This document shows, piece after piece, positions 37,226 through 45,329 of a DNA stretch of 64,000 bases. The translations under genes were made by a program, and so were the position numbers. Source of the stretch: Marivita hallyeonensis. GTDB taxonomy: Bacteria; Pseudomonadota; Alphaproteobacteria; Rhodobacterales; Rhodobacteraceae. Location of the stretch: positions 124,001-188,000 of the forward strand of contig NZ_FQXC01000001.1 in NCBI RefSeq assembly GCF_900129875.1, written 5' to 3'. Below the pieces are notes generated by a model that was not told where the DNA came from, searched no databases, and saw only the letters and a list, made by a program, of their open reading frames with translations. Each line of letters opens with the position of its first letter. Position 1 is the stretch's first letter.

Positions 37226-37532
37226 GGGACTCCTGTCGCGTTGGCATCGGGGTTAGAGCAGAATTCGGGTCTGGAAAAGGGGCCGTTGTACGGAAGTTCC
37301 GTTCGGACCGTACGGCTCAAGGGTGATTTTGAACCGAAATCCGGCGAGTCTGGCCGAAAATCGGCGGATCCCGGGGAAACAAGACGGTTCGTACGCCAAA
37401 TCCGTACGTTTGGCGAAAAGTGGCTGGAACGGCCCAATTGAAGACCCGCATGCCGCCACCGCGCGCTTCAGTAAGGATCGGGAAAGTTTTTGCGCCCAGG
37501 GTTCTGCCGATGCGAGATCACCGGGGTGTTCC
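37226..37532. other. 307-bp gene-free stretch with CGTACG palindromes
   Basis: Upstream regions of murJ (minus) and the Phd-like gene (plus). Small frames on both strands look non-coding. Three CGTACG sites occur (37309-37314, 37390-37395, 37403-37408), and CGCCAAA/TTTGGCG (37394-37415) can form a 7-bp stem. A noncoding RNA or operator region is possible. Confidence 0.4.
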
Positions 37533-37829
37533 ATGTTCCTCTACAATTCGTCGCCGCTTGAAGACATCGCCACGGACCGCCTGCGATCCAGCCTGAGCCG
37601 CGTTCTGGACGACGTGCGCTTCTACGAGCAGAGATATGCCATCTTGCGACGGGGCCGTCCTGTCGCGGGGCTCGTTCCGATCACAGAGGCGCGGGCCTTG
37701 TTCGAAGCATCGCAACGAAACCGTAAATTCCGCGATATCGCCCTGCGGCAGAAAATCGAAGAAGAAGACATGCTGCGCAATGCGATCAGGGACTGCGGGG
37801 AGGCAGCCTTGGCCGACCCGGAAGTCTAG
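37533..37829 (+). CDS. Phd/YefM-like antitoxin domain protein, no toxin partner
   Basis: A 98-residue protein whose middle resembles the Phd/YefM antitoxin DNA-binding domain: LRSSLSRVLDDV, then RYAILRRGRPVAGLVPITEARALFEA, matching the pattern of rules such as 'ItrrGkpvAvLvp'. The C-terminal 35 residues are charged and helical (RQKIEEEDMLRNAIRD), as in toxin-binding tails. No RelE, Doc or PIN toxin lies within 200 bp on either side. The ATG at 37533 follows GGGGTG; the longer upstream frame has no support. Function as a lone repressor or antitoxin is inference. Confidence 0.7.
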   Translation: MFLYNSSPLEDIATDRLRSSLSRVLDDVRFYEQRYAILRRGRPVAGLVPITEARALFEASQRNRKFRDIALRQKIEEEDMLRNAIRDCGEAALADPEV

Positions 37830-38054
37830 GTGTGACGCCGTTTGCGAGCGACGCTGAAAGGCGCCTGGAGCCGCGGGCTTACAGGTTTTTTGCAAAAGGT
37901 AGAAGTGTTCGACGCGGCAGGATTTTCGCCCGGTCAGAAAGGAAGGCCAAAGGCTGTTTTGAAAGACGACCATACCTTTCAATCAACACTGCATCTCGTC
38001 GGCTTTGACGAATGTCTCATTTCAAAAACTGCGAACTCGTGCATTTTTGATGCC
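37830..38054. other. AT-richer intergenic stretch
   Basis: 225 bp before the membrane-bound regulator gene. The reading frame is open through it, but residues encoded there look random and no good start is seen. It probably holds the promoter. Confidence 0.4.
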
Positions 38055-38864
38055 ATGACGCTACGTTGGCTTTTTGTGACAGGACTCATCTGTCTTTTGG
38101 GGGCTGGATATCTATGGGTCAGTGGTGACCCTTGGGCGCGGGCCTCTTTGAAGAGTTCAGCGGACGCACGCGCAATTCTTGATGTCCGGAGCCAGCCGCA
38201 TCGTGTTGGATTTTTGCTGAGCAAAGATCCGGCTCTTTTGAAAGCCGTAGTTTGGTCGGAGACCGGGTCGGTTCTTTATCCTGGACCAGGCATTTACGTG
38301 CCAACAAGGTTCGATGTGTCAGTAGAGGAATTGCAGGCTCTCACACGTCTTACGTCACAGGCGTCTCAAGCAACGTGGTCGACCTATGATCGAGACGGGA
38401 ACGAGCTTCTTTACTGCCAAAGTACACCCCGAATTTGTCTGATCTACGATCGAAATGAGCTGCAGAACGACCTGCAAGTTTCTCTGAACGGTGTAAACCG
38501 GGTCATGATTGGTTTGCTGGCAGCGATGGGATTGTTCAGCTTGGTGTTAAGCTGGCGTCCCTGGAAAGCCGCGGTCACGACCGATCAACTCGTCCTTATG
38601 CCAGAACACCACAGCGCACGCCGTGGCACGCTCGAAGTTGCTTTGACACCACGCGACTTTCGATTGCTCGAGTTTCTTAAATCGAGACAGGGCAAAGTTG
38701 TCACCAAAGATGAACTCTATGATGCTGGGTGGGGCCGAGATTTTATGCCCAACTCGCGCGCATTGGATCAGCACATGATCAACCTTCGAAAAAAGCTCGA
38801 TCCGGACAAATCCCGCGCCCCTGTCATCGAAACCGTGCGCGGGGTTGGCTACAGGCTCCTGTAG
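38055..38864 (+). CDS. Membrane-spanning transcription factor with C-terminal OmpR-type winged helix
   Basis: A 269-residue protein. Residues 4-23 form a membrane helix (WLFVTGLICLLGAGYLW), 24-148 an extracytoplasmic domain, 149-168 a second helix (VMIGLLAAMGLFSLVLSW), and about 190-269 a PhoB/OmpR winged helix (LTPRDFRLLEFLK, VVTKDELYDAGWG, DQHMINLRKKLDP, ETVRGVGYRLL). There is no receiver or kinase domain, so it senses outside and binds DNA itself. Unlike ToxR/CadC, the DNA-binding domain is at the C-terminus. C121 and C128 (CQSTPRIC) could form a periplasmic disulfide. The start at the ATG 38055 places the first helix at the N-terminus. It is followed by Sel1 and cupin genes, possible targets. 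Confidence 0.82.
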   Translation: MTLRWLFVTGLICLLGAGYLWVSGDPWARASLKSSADARAILDVRSQPHRVGFLLSKDPALLKAVVWSETGSVLYPGPGIYVPTRFDVSVEELQALTRLTSQASQATWSTYDRDGNELLYCQSTPRICLIYDRNELQNDLQVSLNGVNRVMIGLLAAMGLFSLVLSWRPWKAAVTTDQLVLMPEHHSARRGTLEVALTPRDFRLLEFLKSRQGKVVTKDELYDAGWGRDFMPNSRALDQHMINLRKKLDPDKSRAPVIETVRGVGYRLL

Positions 38865-38975
38865 GCACGATTTTGCACATTTTTTGCAGTGTTTTTGCGG
38901 AAAATTCGCACAGCCGCTGAGTGGATTGGTCAACGCTGGCCGGAGTTGAAACTCAGAACGAGAGGCGAGACCCTG

Positions 38976-39557
38976 ATGCGCATACACCTATTGGCTGTCC
39001 CCACTATTACACTGCTCACCGCCCTTGCGTCCCCCGGCTTTGCACAGAGTGTCGGGCAATGTGGCAAGCACACGTCCGACGCGCACGGCACGCACAATCC
39101 AGAAGAGCTCACGATCTGCAGTCATATCGACCGAATGCGGCAGGGAGAGACTCATCCGGTGTTGGGCTTCATCGGCTACATCGAGTCAAAGGCTGGAAAC
39201 CATGACTCGGCGCGGGAGATCTTCAGCACTCTGGCCGATCAGGGAAATGTGCCAGCGATGACCTGGATGGCCTGGATGGAAGATAATGGTCTGGGCGGGC
39301 CCGAAGATGCGGCGGCTGCAGCCGAATGGGACCGCCGCTCAATGGAAGCGGGCAGCTCGATCGGGGCATTCAACTATGGTTTGGATATTCTTCGCGGCCG
39401 TGGTGTCACCTTTGATGAGGAACTCGGCCGCAAGATAATCCAGCGGGCGGCTGATCTCGGCGATCAGTCTGCGCAGCATTTGATCGACAATGATTTCGAT
39501 CTCGACAGCGTAACCCCCGACGCCGACGCGTGGAAATACGAAAAAAAACTGTACTGA
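38976..39557 (+). CDS. Secreted Sel1-like repeat protein
   Basis: A 193-residue protein with a Sec signal (MRIHLLAVPTITLLTALASPGFAQ). The mature part contains helical pairs of the Sel1/TPR type: AREIFSTLADQGNVPAMTWMA, AAEWDRRSMEAGSSIGAFNYG, GRKIIQRAADLGDQSAQHLID. Sel1 proteins are usually adaptors for protein-protein contacts. Two Cys near the N-terminus of the mature part (QCGK, TICSH) may pair. The ATG at 38976 follows a GAGGCGAG site. It is 111 bp after the membrane-bound regulator, on the same strand. Confidence 0.78.
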   Translation: MRIHLLAVPTITLLTALASPGFAQSVGQCGKHTSDAHGTHNPEELTICSHIDRMRQGETHPVLGFIGYIESKAGNHDSAREIFSTLADQGNVPAMTWMAWMEDNGLGGPEDAAAAAEWDRRSMEAGSSIGAFNYGLDILRGRGVTFDEELGRKIIQRAADLGDQSAQHLIDNDFDLDSVTPDADAWKYEKKLY

Positions 39558-39660
39558 GCGGGGCTACATCAACCGCCACCAGCCCGTCTGACACGCGGCT
39601 GCACGGATTGCTTTTGCCGTCGTGCACATACCCCTGACACGTCATCGAGAGGGAAAGACT

Positions 39661-40212
39661 ATGACCAAACTTACACGCCGTGAAGGCCTGGCAACCATTG
39701 GGACAACTGTTGCGGCGGTTGCCTTGGGAGCCAACGCAAGCAAAGCCGCCACGCAAGTTGCGGCAGCTTTTGATCAATCGAACATTAAATGGAACACGCT
39801 GGAGGGCATTGAGCACCTTTGGTACCACGTTCTTAACGTGGATCGGGATCTCAAAACCGTCGACTTGCTGCTGAAGTTCGCAGCAAACGAAAAGGTCGTT
39901 CTGCATAAGCATCACGCAGATTACAGCACGTTCATCATTCAGGGTGAGTTGCGTCTCTACGACTCTGAAGGTGAATTGACCGAAATCCGCCCAACGGCGA
40001 GTTTTGTCCAAAAACCCGGCGGCGGCGCACCGCACACCGAAGGCGGAGGGGACGAAGAGTGCATCGCTTGGTTTAGTAACAAAGGAACGGACGGTGTGAT
40101 CTACGAGATTCTGGGGCCAAATGGCGAAACGCTGGGCACTCTGGGCTTGCCGGAATTTGAAGCCTTGATGCAGGCGCAGGACGAACCGGTCCAGCCGATT
40201 GTTCCAGGTTGA
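39661..40212 (+). CDS. Tat-exported cupin-domain protein
   Basis: A 183-residue protein with a twin-arginine signal (LTRREGLATIG, R6-R7, then a hydrophobic stretch ending ANASKA). The mature part is a single cupin: H82-K-H84-H85 in VLHKHHADYSTFIIQGELRLY and H125 in GGGAPHTEGG look like the metal ligands. Tat export would fit a metal loaded in the cytoplasm. The ATG at 39661 has GAGAGGG upstream. It is third in a same-strand run with the membrane-bound regulator and Sel1 gene. Enzymatic activity unknown. Confidence 0.8.
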   Translation: MTKLTRREGLATIGTTVAAVALGANASKAATQVAAAFDQSNIKWNTLEGIEHLWYHVLNVDRDLKTVDLLLKFAANEKVVLHKHHADYSTFIIQGELRLYDSEGELTEIRPTASFVQKPGGGAPHTEGGGDEECIAWFSNKGTDGVIYEILGPNGETLGTLGLPEFEALMQAQDEPVQPIVPG

Positions 40213-40604
40213 GAGAACATCACTTCGTGCAAGCCGGAGCATTTGGCTGCTGGGATGCGGCCAACTCTGGAAGGCTGCCGACGAGTTCCACAAAGGCTCG
40301 CCTTCAAGAGGCGGCCACTTACGGACCTCCCCTTCTCATCCGGCGGCATTTCGGTGCGGCCTCGGCGACGAGTTTGACATGCCCGCAATAGCAGCTCGCA
40401 TGATGTTCCATAAGCTGGAGCTCCTCGCTACGCCGGATTTCAAGGAGATCCCTAGCAGACATTTGTGCGTTGCGCAGCCTGAGTCCAAATGCGCCCAGCG
40501 CGGGCTTTGGTGCGTTACCTGATCACTGTGGACATTGCCCACGTGCGTATTCCGCACGCGGTCGATTTTGCACGCGCCATCGCTGGCAGAACCCCCGTGG
40601 GATT
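40213..40604. other. 392-bp stretch without recognisable gene
   Basis: Between the convergent cupin gene and the DUF4214 gene. Short frames exist on both strands, but none resembles a known protein and no terminator or transposase remnant is clear. It may hold decayed sequence from the island. Confidence 0.4.
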
Positions 40605-42491
40605 TCAGACCAGGTCGAAGGGGGAGGCGATCACGCCGATAACGGGGAGCAGGAGTTCGGTGTCCGATGCCTCTGCGCTGGCGAGGGCGGTATCGGCGAG
40701 GTTGATGGCCTCATCGATGCTGGCGAGGCTGCCGTCGAAGGCGTCCATCACGTTCCGCGCCGCGGTGACATTGCTTTGCCCCTGCACAACCGCGAAATAG
40801 AGGCCGATATCGGTCTTGTTTTCGATATAGGCAACGTCTGCCGAGGACCCGGTCGCGGCGCGGGCACCGGCGAGGAAATCGACGATGAAGCCGCTCTCGG
40901 TGACGTTGCCTGCCGCGAGCTGGGCGCTCCAGAAGGTCAGCCCTGCCTGGTCGGCGTCGCGTCCGAAGACGTTGTTGTAGACGGCCTGGACGAAGTCGGA
41001 GTCGCTGACATCGCTGTAGAGCGCCACGGTTTCTGGCTGGGTGAAGAAGAGGTCCGCGATGTCGCGGAGCGAGAAGCCGTCCTTTTCGAAGACCGTGGCC
41101 CAGAAGGATAGGCCAAGCGCGTCGGCGGCCCGGTTGAAATAGGCGATGTAAAGCTCGGCGAGGGCGGTCAGGTCTTCGGCACTGATCGTGCTGATGCCGT
41201 CGTGTTTGCTGACTTCGAAGCGAACGCCCCCATTGGTTTCGATCTGTTCGACGCCGAGAAGCGCCATGCTGCCGGTCGGCGCGCTTCGGTCGATCACGGT
41301 GCTGACCGCGTCTTCGAAGAATATGGTCAGGTTGCCTTGTGAGGCCTCATCGAAGGCGACGAGGTCCGTTCCGCCGCCACCAGCGATGCTATCTTCGCCC
41401 GAAAGGCTGCCGAAGACGGTGTCATTCCCTTCGAACAGGCGAATCAAGTGGTCGCCGGGGCCGTCGGTGACAAGGTCGCCGAGGTCGGTCGTTCGCAGGA
41501 TCGTGAAGTCGGGTGTGCCGCTTAGATTGATGGTTTCCGAAAAGCCGAAACCGTCATTCAGGACGGCGCCGGTCGCGAGGTTGACAGACGCACCGGCAAC
41601 CACGTCGTTAAACTGGAAGTCGAAGATTGGTAACCCGCCATCGGCGGCGATGTTGTAGACGTCGGCCCCGGGTCCACCAATGGCTGCCGCAACCTGCCCC
41701 GGTGCCAGGGTGATGTTGTAGACGTCCGCCCCGCTGGTGCCTTCGAGACCAAGATAGGCGTCGAGTGCGATGCTGACGCCCTGCAGGGTGTCGGCAAAGC
41801 CTGGCCCCGCCACGGTTCCCGAATTCGTCGATCCGTTGATATTGAATTCAACGGGCTCTGCGATGGGGTCATAGTCAATAATGTACCCGACGCTTGTCGC
41901 GCCATCCGGGAGGGAAAACAGGATAATGTCATCCCCTTCGCTGCCGACGATGCGATCCGCGTTTTCGGTGCTGCCCCTTGTGTCGATCACGTCGCTGCCC
42001 GATGTGCCCTCGACGCTGTCGTCGAATTGCGAGCCGATGAAGGTGATGGGTTGGGTGAGCAAGGGCAGGAAGCCGCGCCAAGTGAATTCCTGATCGAAGG
42101 GGGACTGTCCGCGCGTGGCATCGATCGTGATCGGGCCAGAGCTGTTGAAAAGGCTGGCGAGTCGAGAGAATTGAGCCGGTTCCTCGAGGTCGAACAACGC
42201 GTTTTGGAACGTCGCTGCGCTCCAGTTGATGTCTGTCACCGTCGCCTGCTCAATGCCAACACCGTCGAATTCGATGGAGGTGATCTGGCCAGCAGTCAGT
42301 GCGCCGCTTCCATTCGTCGCGAACCCTGTGCCGTTCAGTGTGACGTTCACATTGGCCTGCGTGAAGACCGTATGTGTGAGCACGACTTCGTTTGGAGAAA
42401 AGGACGTGACCGCAACGCGCAGGTTGCCGTCGAGGTCGAAAAACGACTGTTCAAGGAATAACGGGTTGGTGCCCGTATAAGTTATCAGCAT
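40605..42491 (-). CDS. RTX-like secreted protein with DUF4214 domains
   Basis: A 628-residue acidic protein, nearly free of Cys. The first two thirds contain RTX-like turns (GSQFDDSVEGTSGSDVID, GSEGDDIILFS, GLEGTSGADVYN, GPGADVYNIAADGG), and the last third has two DUF4214 units (ELYIAYFNRAADALGLSFWA and AVYNNVFGRDADQAGLTFWS). The C-terminus ends in hydrophobic FDLV. No Sec signal. Together this points to type I secretion and Ca-dependent folding outside the cell; the function may be adhesion or surface coating. It starts 28 bp after glnD on the same strand, with a GGAG site before the ATG. Confidence 0.85.
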   Translation of the reverse strand: MLITYTGTNPLFLEQSFFDLDGNLRVAVTSFSPNEVVLTHTVFTQANVNVTLNGTGFATNGSGALTAGQITSIEFDGVGIEQATVTDINWSAATFQNALFDLEEPAQFSRLASLFNSSGPITIDATRGQSPFDQEFTWRGFLPLLTQPITFIGSQFDDSVEGTSGSDVIDTRGSTENADRIVGSEGDDIILFSLPDGATSVGYIIDYDPIAEPVEFNINGSTNSGTVAGPGFADTLQGVSIALDAYLGLEGTSGADVYNITLAPGQVAAAIGGPGADVYNIAADGGLPIFDFQFNDVVAGASVNLATGAVLNDGFGFSETINLSGTPDFTILRTTDLGDLVTDGPGDHLIRLFEGNDTVFGSLSGEDSIAGGGGTDLVAFDEASQGNLTIFFEDAVSTVIDRSAPTGSMALLGVEQIETNGGVRFEVSKHDGISTISAEDLTALAELYIAYFNRAADALGLSFWATVFEKDGFSLRDIADLFFTQPETVALYSDVSDSDFVQAVYNNVFGRDADQAGLTFWSAQLAAGNVTESGFIVDFLAGARAATGSSADVAYIENKTDIGLYFAVVQGQSNVTAARNVMDAFDGSLASIDEAINLADTALASAEASDTELLLPVIGVIASPFDLV

Positions 42492-42518
42492 CAGGGTCTC
42501 CGAGACACGCGTGAGAGG

Positions 42519-45329
42519 TTATTGCTTCGCGCGCTCGGCTCCTTCGGTGATTGCGGCGCGCAGTTTGGCTTCGAGACCCTTTTGCTTGTTTTCGGAGTGG
42601 AACTTCAACCCAAACATGTCCTTGACGTAGAAAGTATCGACCACCTGTTCACCGTAGGTCGCGATGACGGCGGAGGCGATGTAGACGTTGGCGTTGGCCA
42701 GGGTGCGGGTGAGGTCGAAGAGCAGGCCGGGGCGGTCGCGGGTGTCGACTTCGATGATCGTGTAGATCTCGGACCCTTCGTTGTCGAAGGTGATCGAGGT
42801 TGGCACGTTGAAGGCGCGTTCGCGTTTCTTGAGCTTGTCGCGCGTCGGCAGCTTTTCCCGGGGGACGACATCGCCACGCAGGGTCCTTGAGATCATGTCG
42901 CGCAGGCGCGGGATGCGTTCTGCGTCGTAGGGGGTGCCGTCGCTGTCCTGAATCCAGAAGGCAGCGGTGGCGTAGCCATCCTTTGACGTGAAGGTGCGCG
43001 CGTCGACCACATTGGCGCCGACGAGGGCGACCGCCCCTGCGAGGCGTGAAAAAATTCCCGGATGATCGGCCAGCGCAAAGCAGACCCGGGTCGCGTCGCG
43101 GTCTTCGTCGGGATGGATGTCGATCTTGATCTCGTCATCCTTGATATCGCGCAGGAGCCTGGCAAAGACCTTGTGTGCGGTGACGTGCAGGCCCTGCCAG
43201 TAGGGCGGGTAGTGTCGCGCGGTTTCGACCCGCAGGTCCTTGGCGTCCCAGCCTTTGAGCGCGTCGCGCAGGGCTTTCTTGGCCTCGGTGCCGCGGTTTT
43301 CGCGATTGAGCGCCTCCATCCCGTCCTGAAGGGCGCGTTTGGTCTGTCGGTAGAGCGCGCGGATGAGCACCGCTTTCCAATTGTTCCACGTGCCGGGGCC
43401 GACCCCTCGGATGTCGCAGACAGTGAGGACGCAGAGCAGGTCCAGCCGCTCTTTCGTCTGCACGGCCTTGGCGAAGTCGCGGACGGTGCGCGGGTCGGCG
43501 ATGTCGCGTTTCTGGGCCATGTCGGACATGAGCAGGTGGTAGCGCACGAGCCATTCCACGGTGGCGCATTCCTGCTTCGACAGGCCAAGGCGCGGGGCGA
43601 CCTTGCGGGCAATCTTGGCGCCGAGAACGGAGTGGTCCTCGTCACGGCCCTTGCCGATGTCGTGCAGGAGAAGCGCGACGTAGAGCACCTTGCGGTTGAC
43701 GCCTTCGCGCAAGATCGTGCTGGCGACGGGCAGGTCTTCTTCGAGATTGCCGGCCTCGATTTCGGACAGGTGCCAGATGCATTGGATCGTGTGCTCGTCC
43801 ACCGTGTAATGGTGGTACATGTTGAACTGCATCATCGCCCGGATCGGTTCGAACTCGGGTATGAATGCGGACAGCACGCCAAGTTCGTTCATCCGGCGCA
43901 GGGCGCGTTCGGGGTTGCCGTGTTTCAGCAGCAGATCGAGGAAGATGCGCTGGGCGTCCTTGTCCTCGCGCATGTCGGTGTCAATGAGATCGAGATTGGC
44001 GCTGATGAGGCGCATCGCATCGGCGTGGATCAGGAGACCCGTGCGCAGGGCTTCTTCGAAGATGCGCAGCATGTTCATCTTGTCTGACAGGAAGGCGTTT
44101 TCGTCAGCGATGGCGAGGCGGTTGTTCACCACCTCGTAGCCCTCTTTCATCTTCGGCGCGCGTTTCAGGAGACGCAGGAGAAGCGGCGGATCTTTCTGCT
44201 GCGAGGCCTCCAGCGAGGTGAGGAAGATGCGCGTCAGGTCGCCCACCGACGTGGCGTGGCGGAAGAATTCCTGCATGAAGATTTCCACCGCGCGACGGCC
44301 GCCCCGATCGACATAGCCCATGCGGTCCGCGACCTCGACCTGCATGTCGAAGGTCAGCTGTTCGGTGGCGCGGCCCGATGTGAGGTGCAGGTGGCATCGG
44401 ACGGCCCAGAGGAAGTTCTCGGCCTTGACGAAGGTCTCGAATTCATCGGGCCGGAAAACGCCGATGCGGACCAGTTCCTGCAGGTTGTCGGTGTGATGGA
44501 TGTATTTCGCGATCCAGAACAGGGATTGCAGATCCCGCAACCCGCCTTTGCCTTCCTTGACGTTCGGCTCGACCATGTAGCGCTGGCCCTGCTTGACGTG
44601 GCGCGCGTCGCGTTCGGCGAGCTTTGCCTCGATGAATTCACTTTCGGTGCCGGTGAAGAAATCCCACAGCTTCGTCTCGAGCTCTCGTGCCAGAGGTTCA
44701 TGACCGGACAGGAACCTGTGTTCGAGCATGGCGGTGCGGATGGTGAAATCCTCGGCGCCGAGACGCAGGCAATCCTTCACCGTGCGGGAGGAGTGACCGA
44801 CTTTCAGCTTCAGGTCCCACAGGATGTAGAGCATCGACTCGATCACGCTCTCGGCCCAGGCGGTGATCTTGTAGGGGGTCAGGAAGAGCAGATCGACATC
44901 CGAGAACGGTGCCATCTCACCGCGACCGTAGCCGCCGACGGCCAGCACCGCCATGCGTTCGCCTTCGGTGGGGTTGGGGTTGCGGTGGATCTTCTGGGTG
45001 ACGATATCGAAGGTGATCGTGACGAGCTGATCGGTGAGCCAGGTGTATCCGGTGGTCACCGGGAAGGCGTCACGCGGGTTGTCCTCCAACCGTTTTGCAA
45101 TCGCCGCCCGCCCGGATTTCTGCGCGGTCTTGAGCGCGTCGACAACGGTCTTGCGGACGCTGCGCTCATCGGGCGCGTCGCTCAGGCTGTCCCAGAGCGC
45201 CGCCGTGAGGGCGGGAACGTCGAGGACATCGTCAAACGTGTCAGACGCCGCCGGAGCGGCGTCTGAGATTTGGGGTGGTTCGATAGGATCAGAAGCCTGC
45301 GCCGCCGAAGCCGGATGGGGCTGGGTCAA
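42519..45329 (-). CDS. glnD: [Protein-PII] uridylyltransferase / uridylyl-removing enzyme
   Basis: Bifunctional nitrogen sensor that uridylylates PII when glutamine is low and removes UMP when it is high. It is 936 residues. Nucleotidyltransferase motif: GGYGRGEMAPFSDVDLLFL. HD motif: LLHDIGKGRDEDHSVLG. Two ACT domains lie at the C-terminus (ADHPGIFSRLAGAVALVGAN and DTRDRPGLLFDLTRTLAN), which sense glutamine. The start is a TTG at 45329 with AGGTGA upstream, overlapping the LpoA-like gene by 41 bp. Confidence 0.95.
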   Translation of the reverse strand: MTQPHPASAAQASDPIEPPQISDAAPAASDTFDDVLDVPALTAALWDSLSDAPDERSVRKTVVDALKTAQKSGRAAIAKRLEDNPRDAFPVTTGYTWLTDQLVTITFDIVTQKIHRNPNPTEGERMAVLAVGGYGRGEMAPFSDVDLLFLTPYKITAWAESVIESMLYILWDLKLKVGHSSRTVKDCLRLGAEDFTIRTAMLEHRFLSGHEPLARELETKLWDFFTGTESEFIEAKLAERDARHVKQGQRYMVEPNVKEGKGGLRDLQSLFWIAKYIHHTDNLQELVRIGVFRPDEFETFVKAENFLWAVRCHLHLTSGRATEQLTFDMQVEVADRMGYVDRGGRRAVEIFMQEFFRHATSVGDLTRIFLTSLEASQQKDPPLLLRLLKRAPKMKEGYEVVNNRLAIADENAFLSDKMNMLRIFEEALRTGLLIHADAMRLISANLDLIDTDMREDKDAQRIFLDLLLKHGNPERALRRMNELGVLSAFIPEFEPIRAMMQFNMYHHYTVDEHTIQCIWHLSEIEAGNLEEDLPVASTILREGVNRKVLYVALLLHDIGKGRDEDHSVLGAKIARKVAPRLGLSKQECATVEWLVRYHLLMSDMAQKRDIADPRTVRDFAKAVQTKERLDLLCVLTVCDIRGVGPGTWNNWKAVLIRALYRQTKRALQDGMEALNRENRGTEAKKALRDALKGWDAKDLRVETARHYPPYWQGLHVTAHKVFARLLRDIKDDEIKIDIHPDEDRDATRVCFALADHPGIFSRLAGAVALVGANVVDARTFTSKDGYATAAFWIQDSDGTPYDAERIPRLRDMISRTLRGDVVPREKLPTRDKLKKRERAFNVPTSITFDNEGSEIYTIIEVDTRDRPGLLFDLTRTLANANVYIASAVIATYGEQVVDTFYVKDMFGLKFHSENKQKGLEAKLRAAITEGAERAKQ

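Noticed and set aside
34977-37247. 756-residue open frame on the minus strand
   Set aside because: Overlaps murJ in another frame and the rhomboid-like gene antisense. Arg/Pro-rich without family features.
37253-37534. Small frames on either strand upstream of the Phd-like gene
   Set aside because: Arg/Gly/Ser-rich, no start signals, overlap each other on opposite strands. More likely noncoding.
40199-40800. Frames on the plus strand after the cupin gene
   Set aside because: Low-quality sequence, no family, part antisense to the DUF4214 gene.
42522-45266. Several long plus-strand frames opposite glnD
   Set aside because: glnD has its full set of domains; the opposite frames show no protein family.
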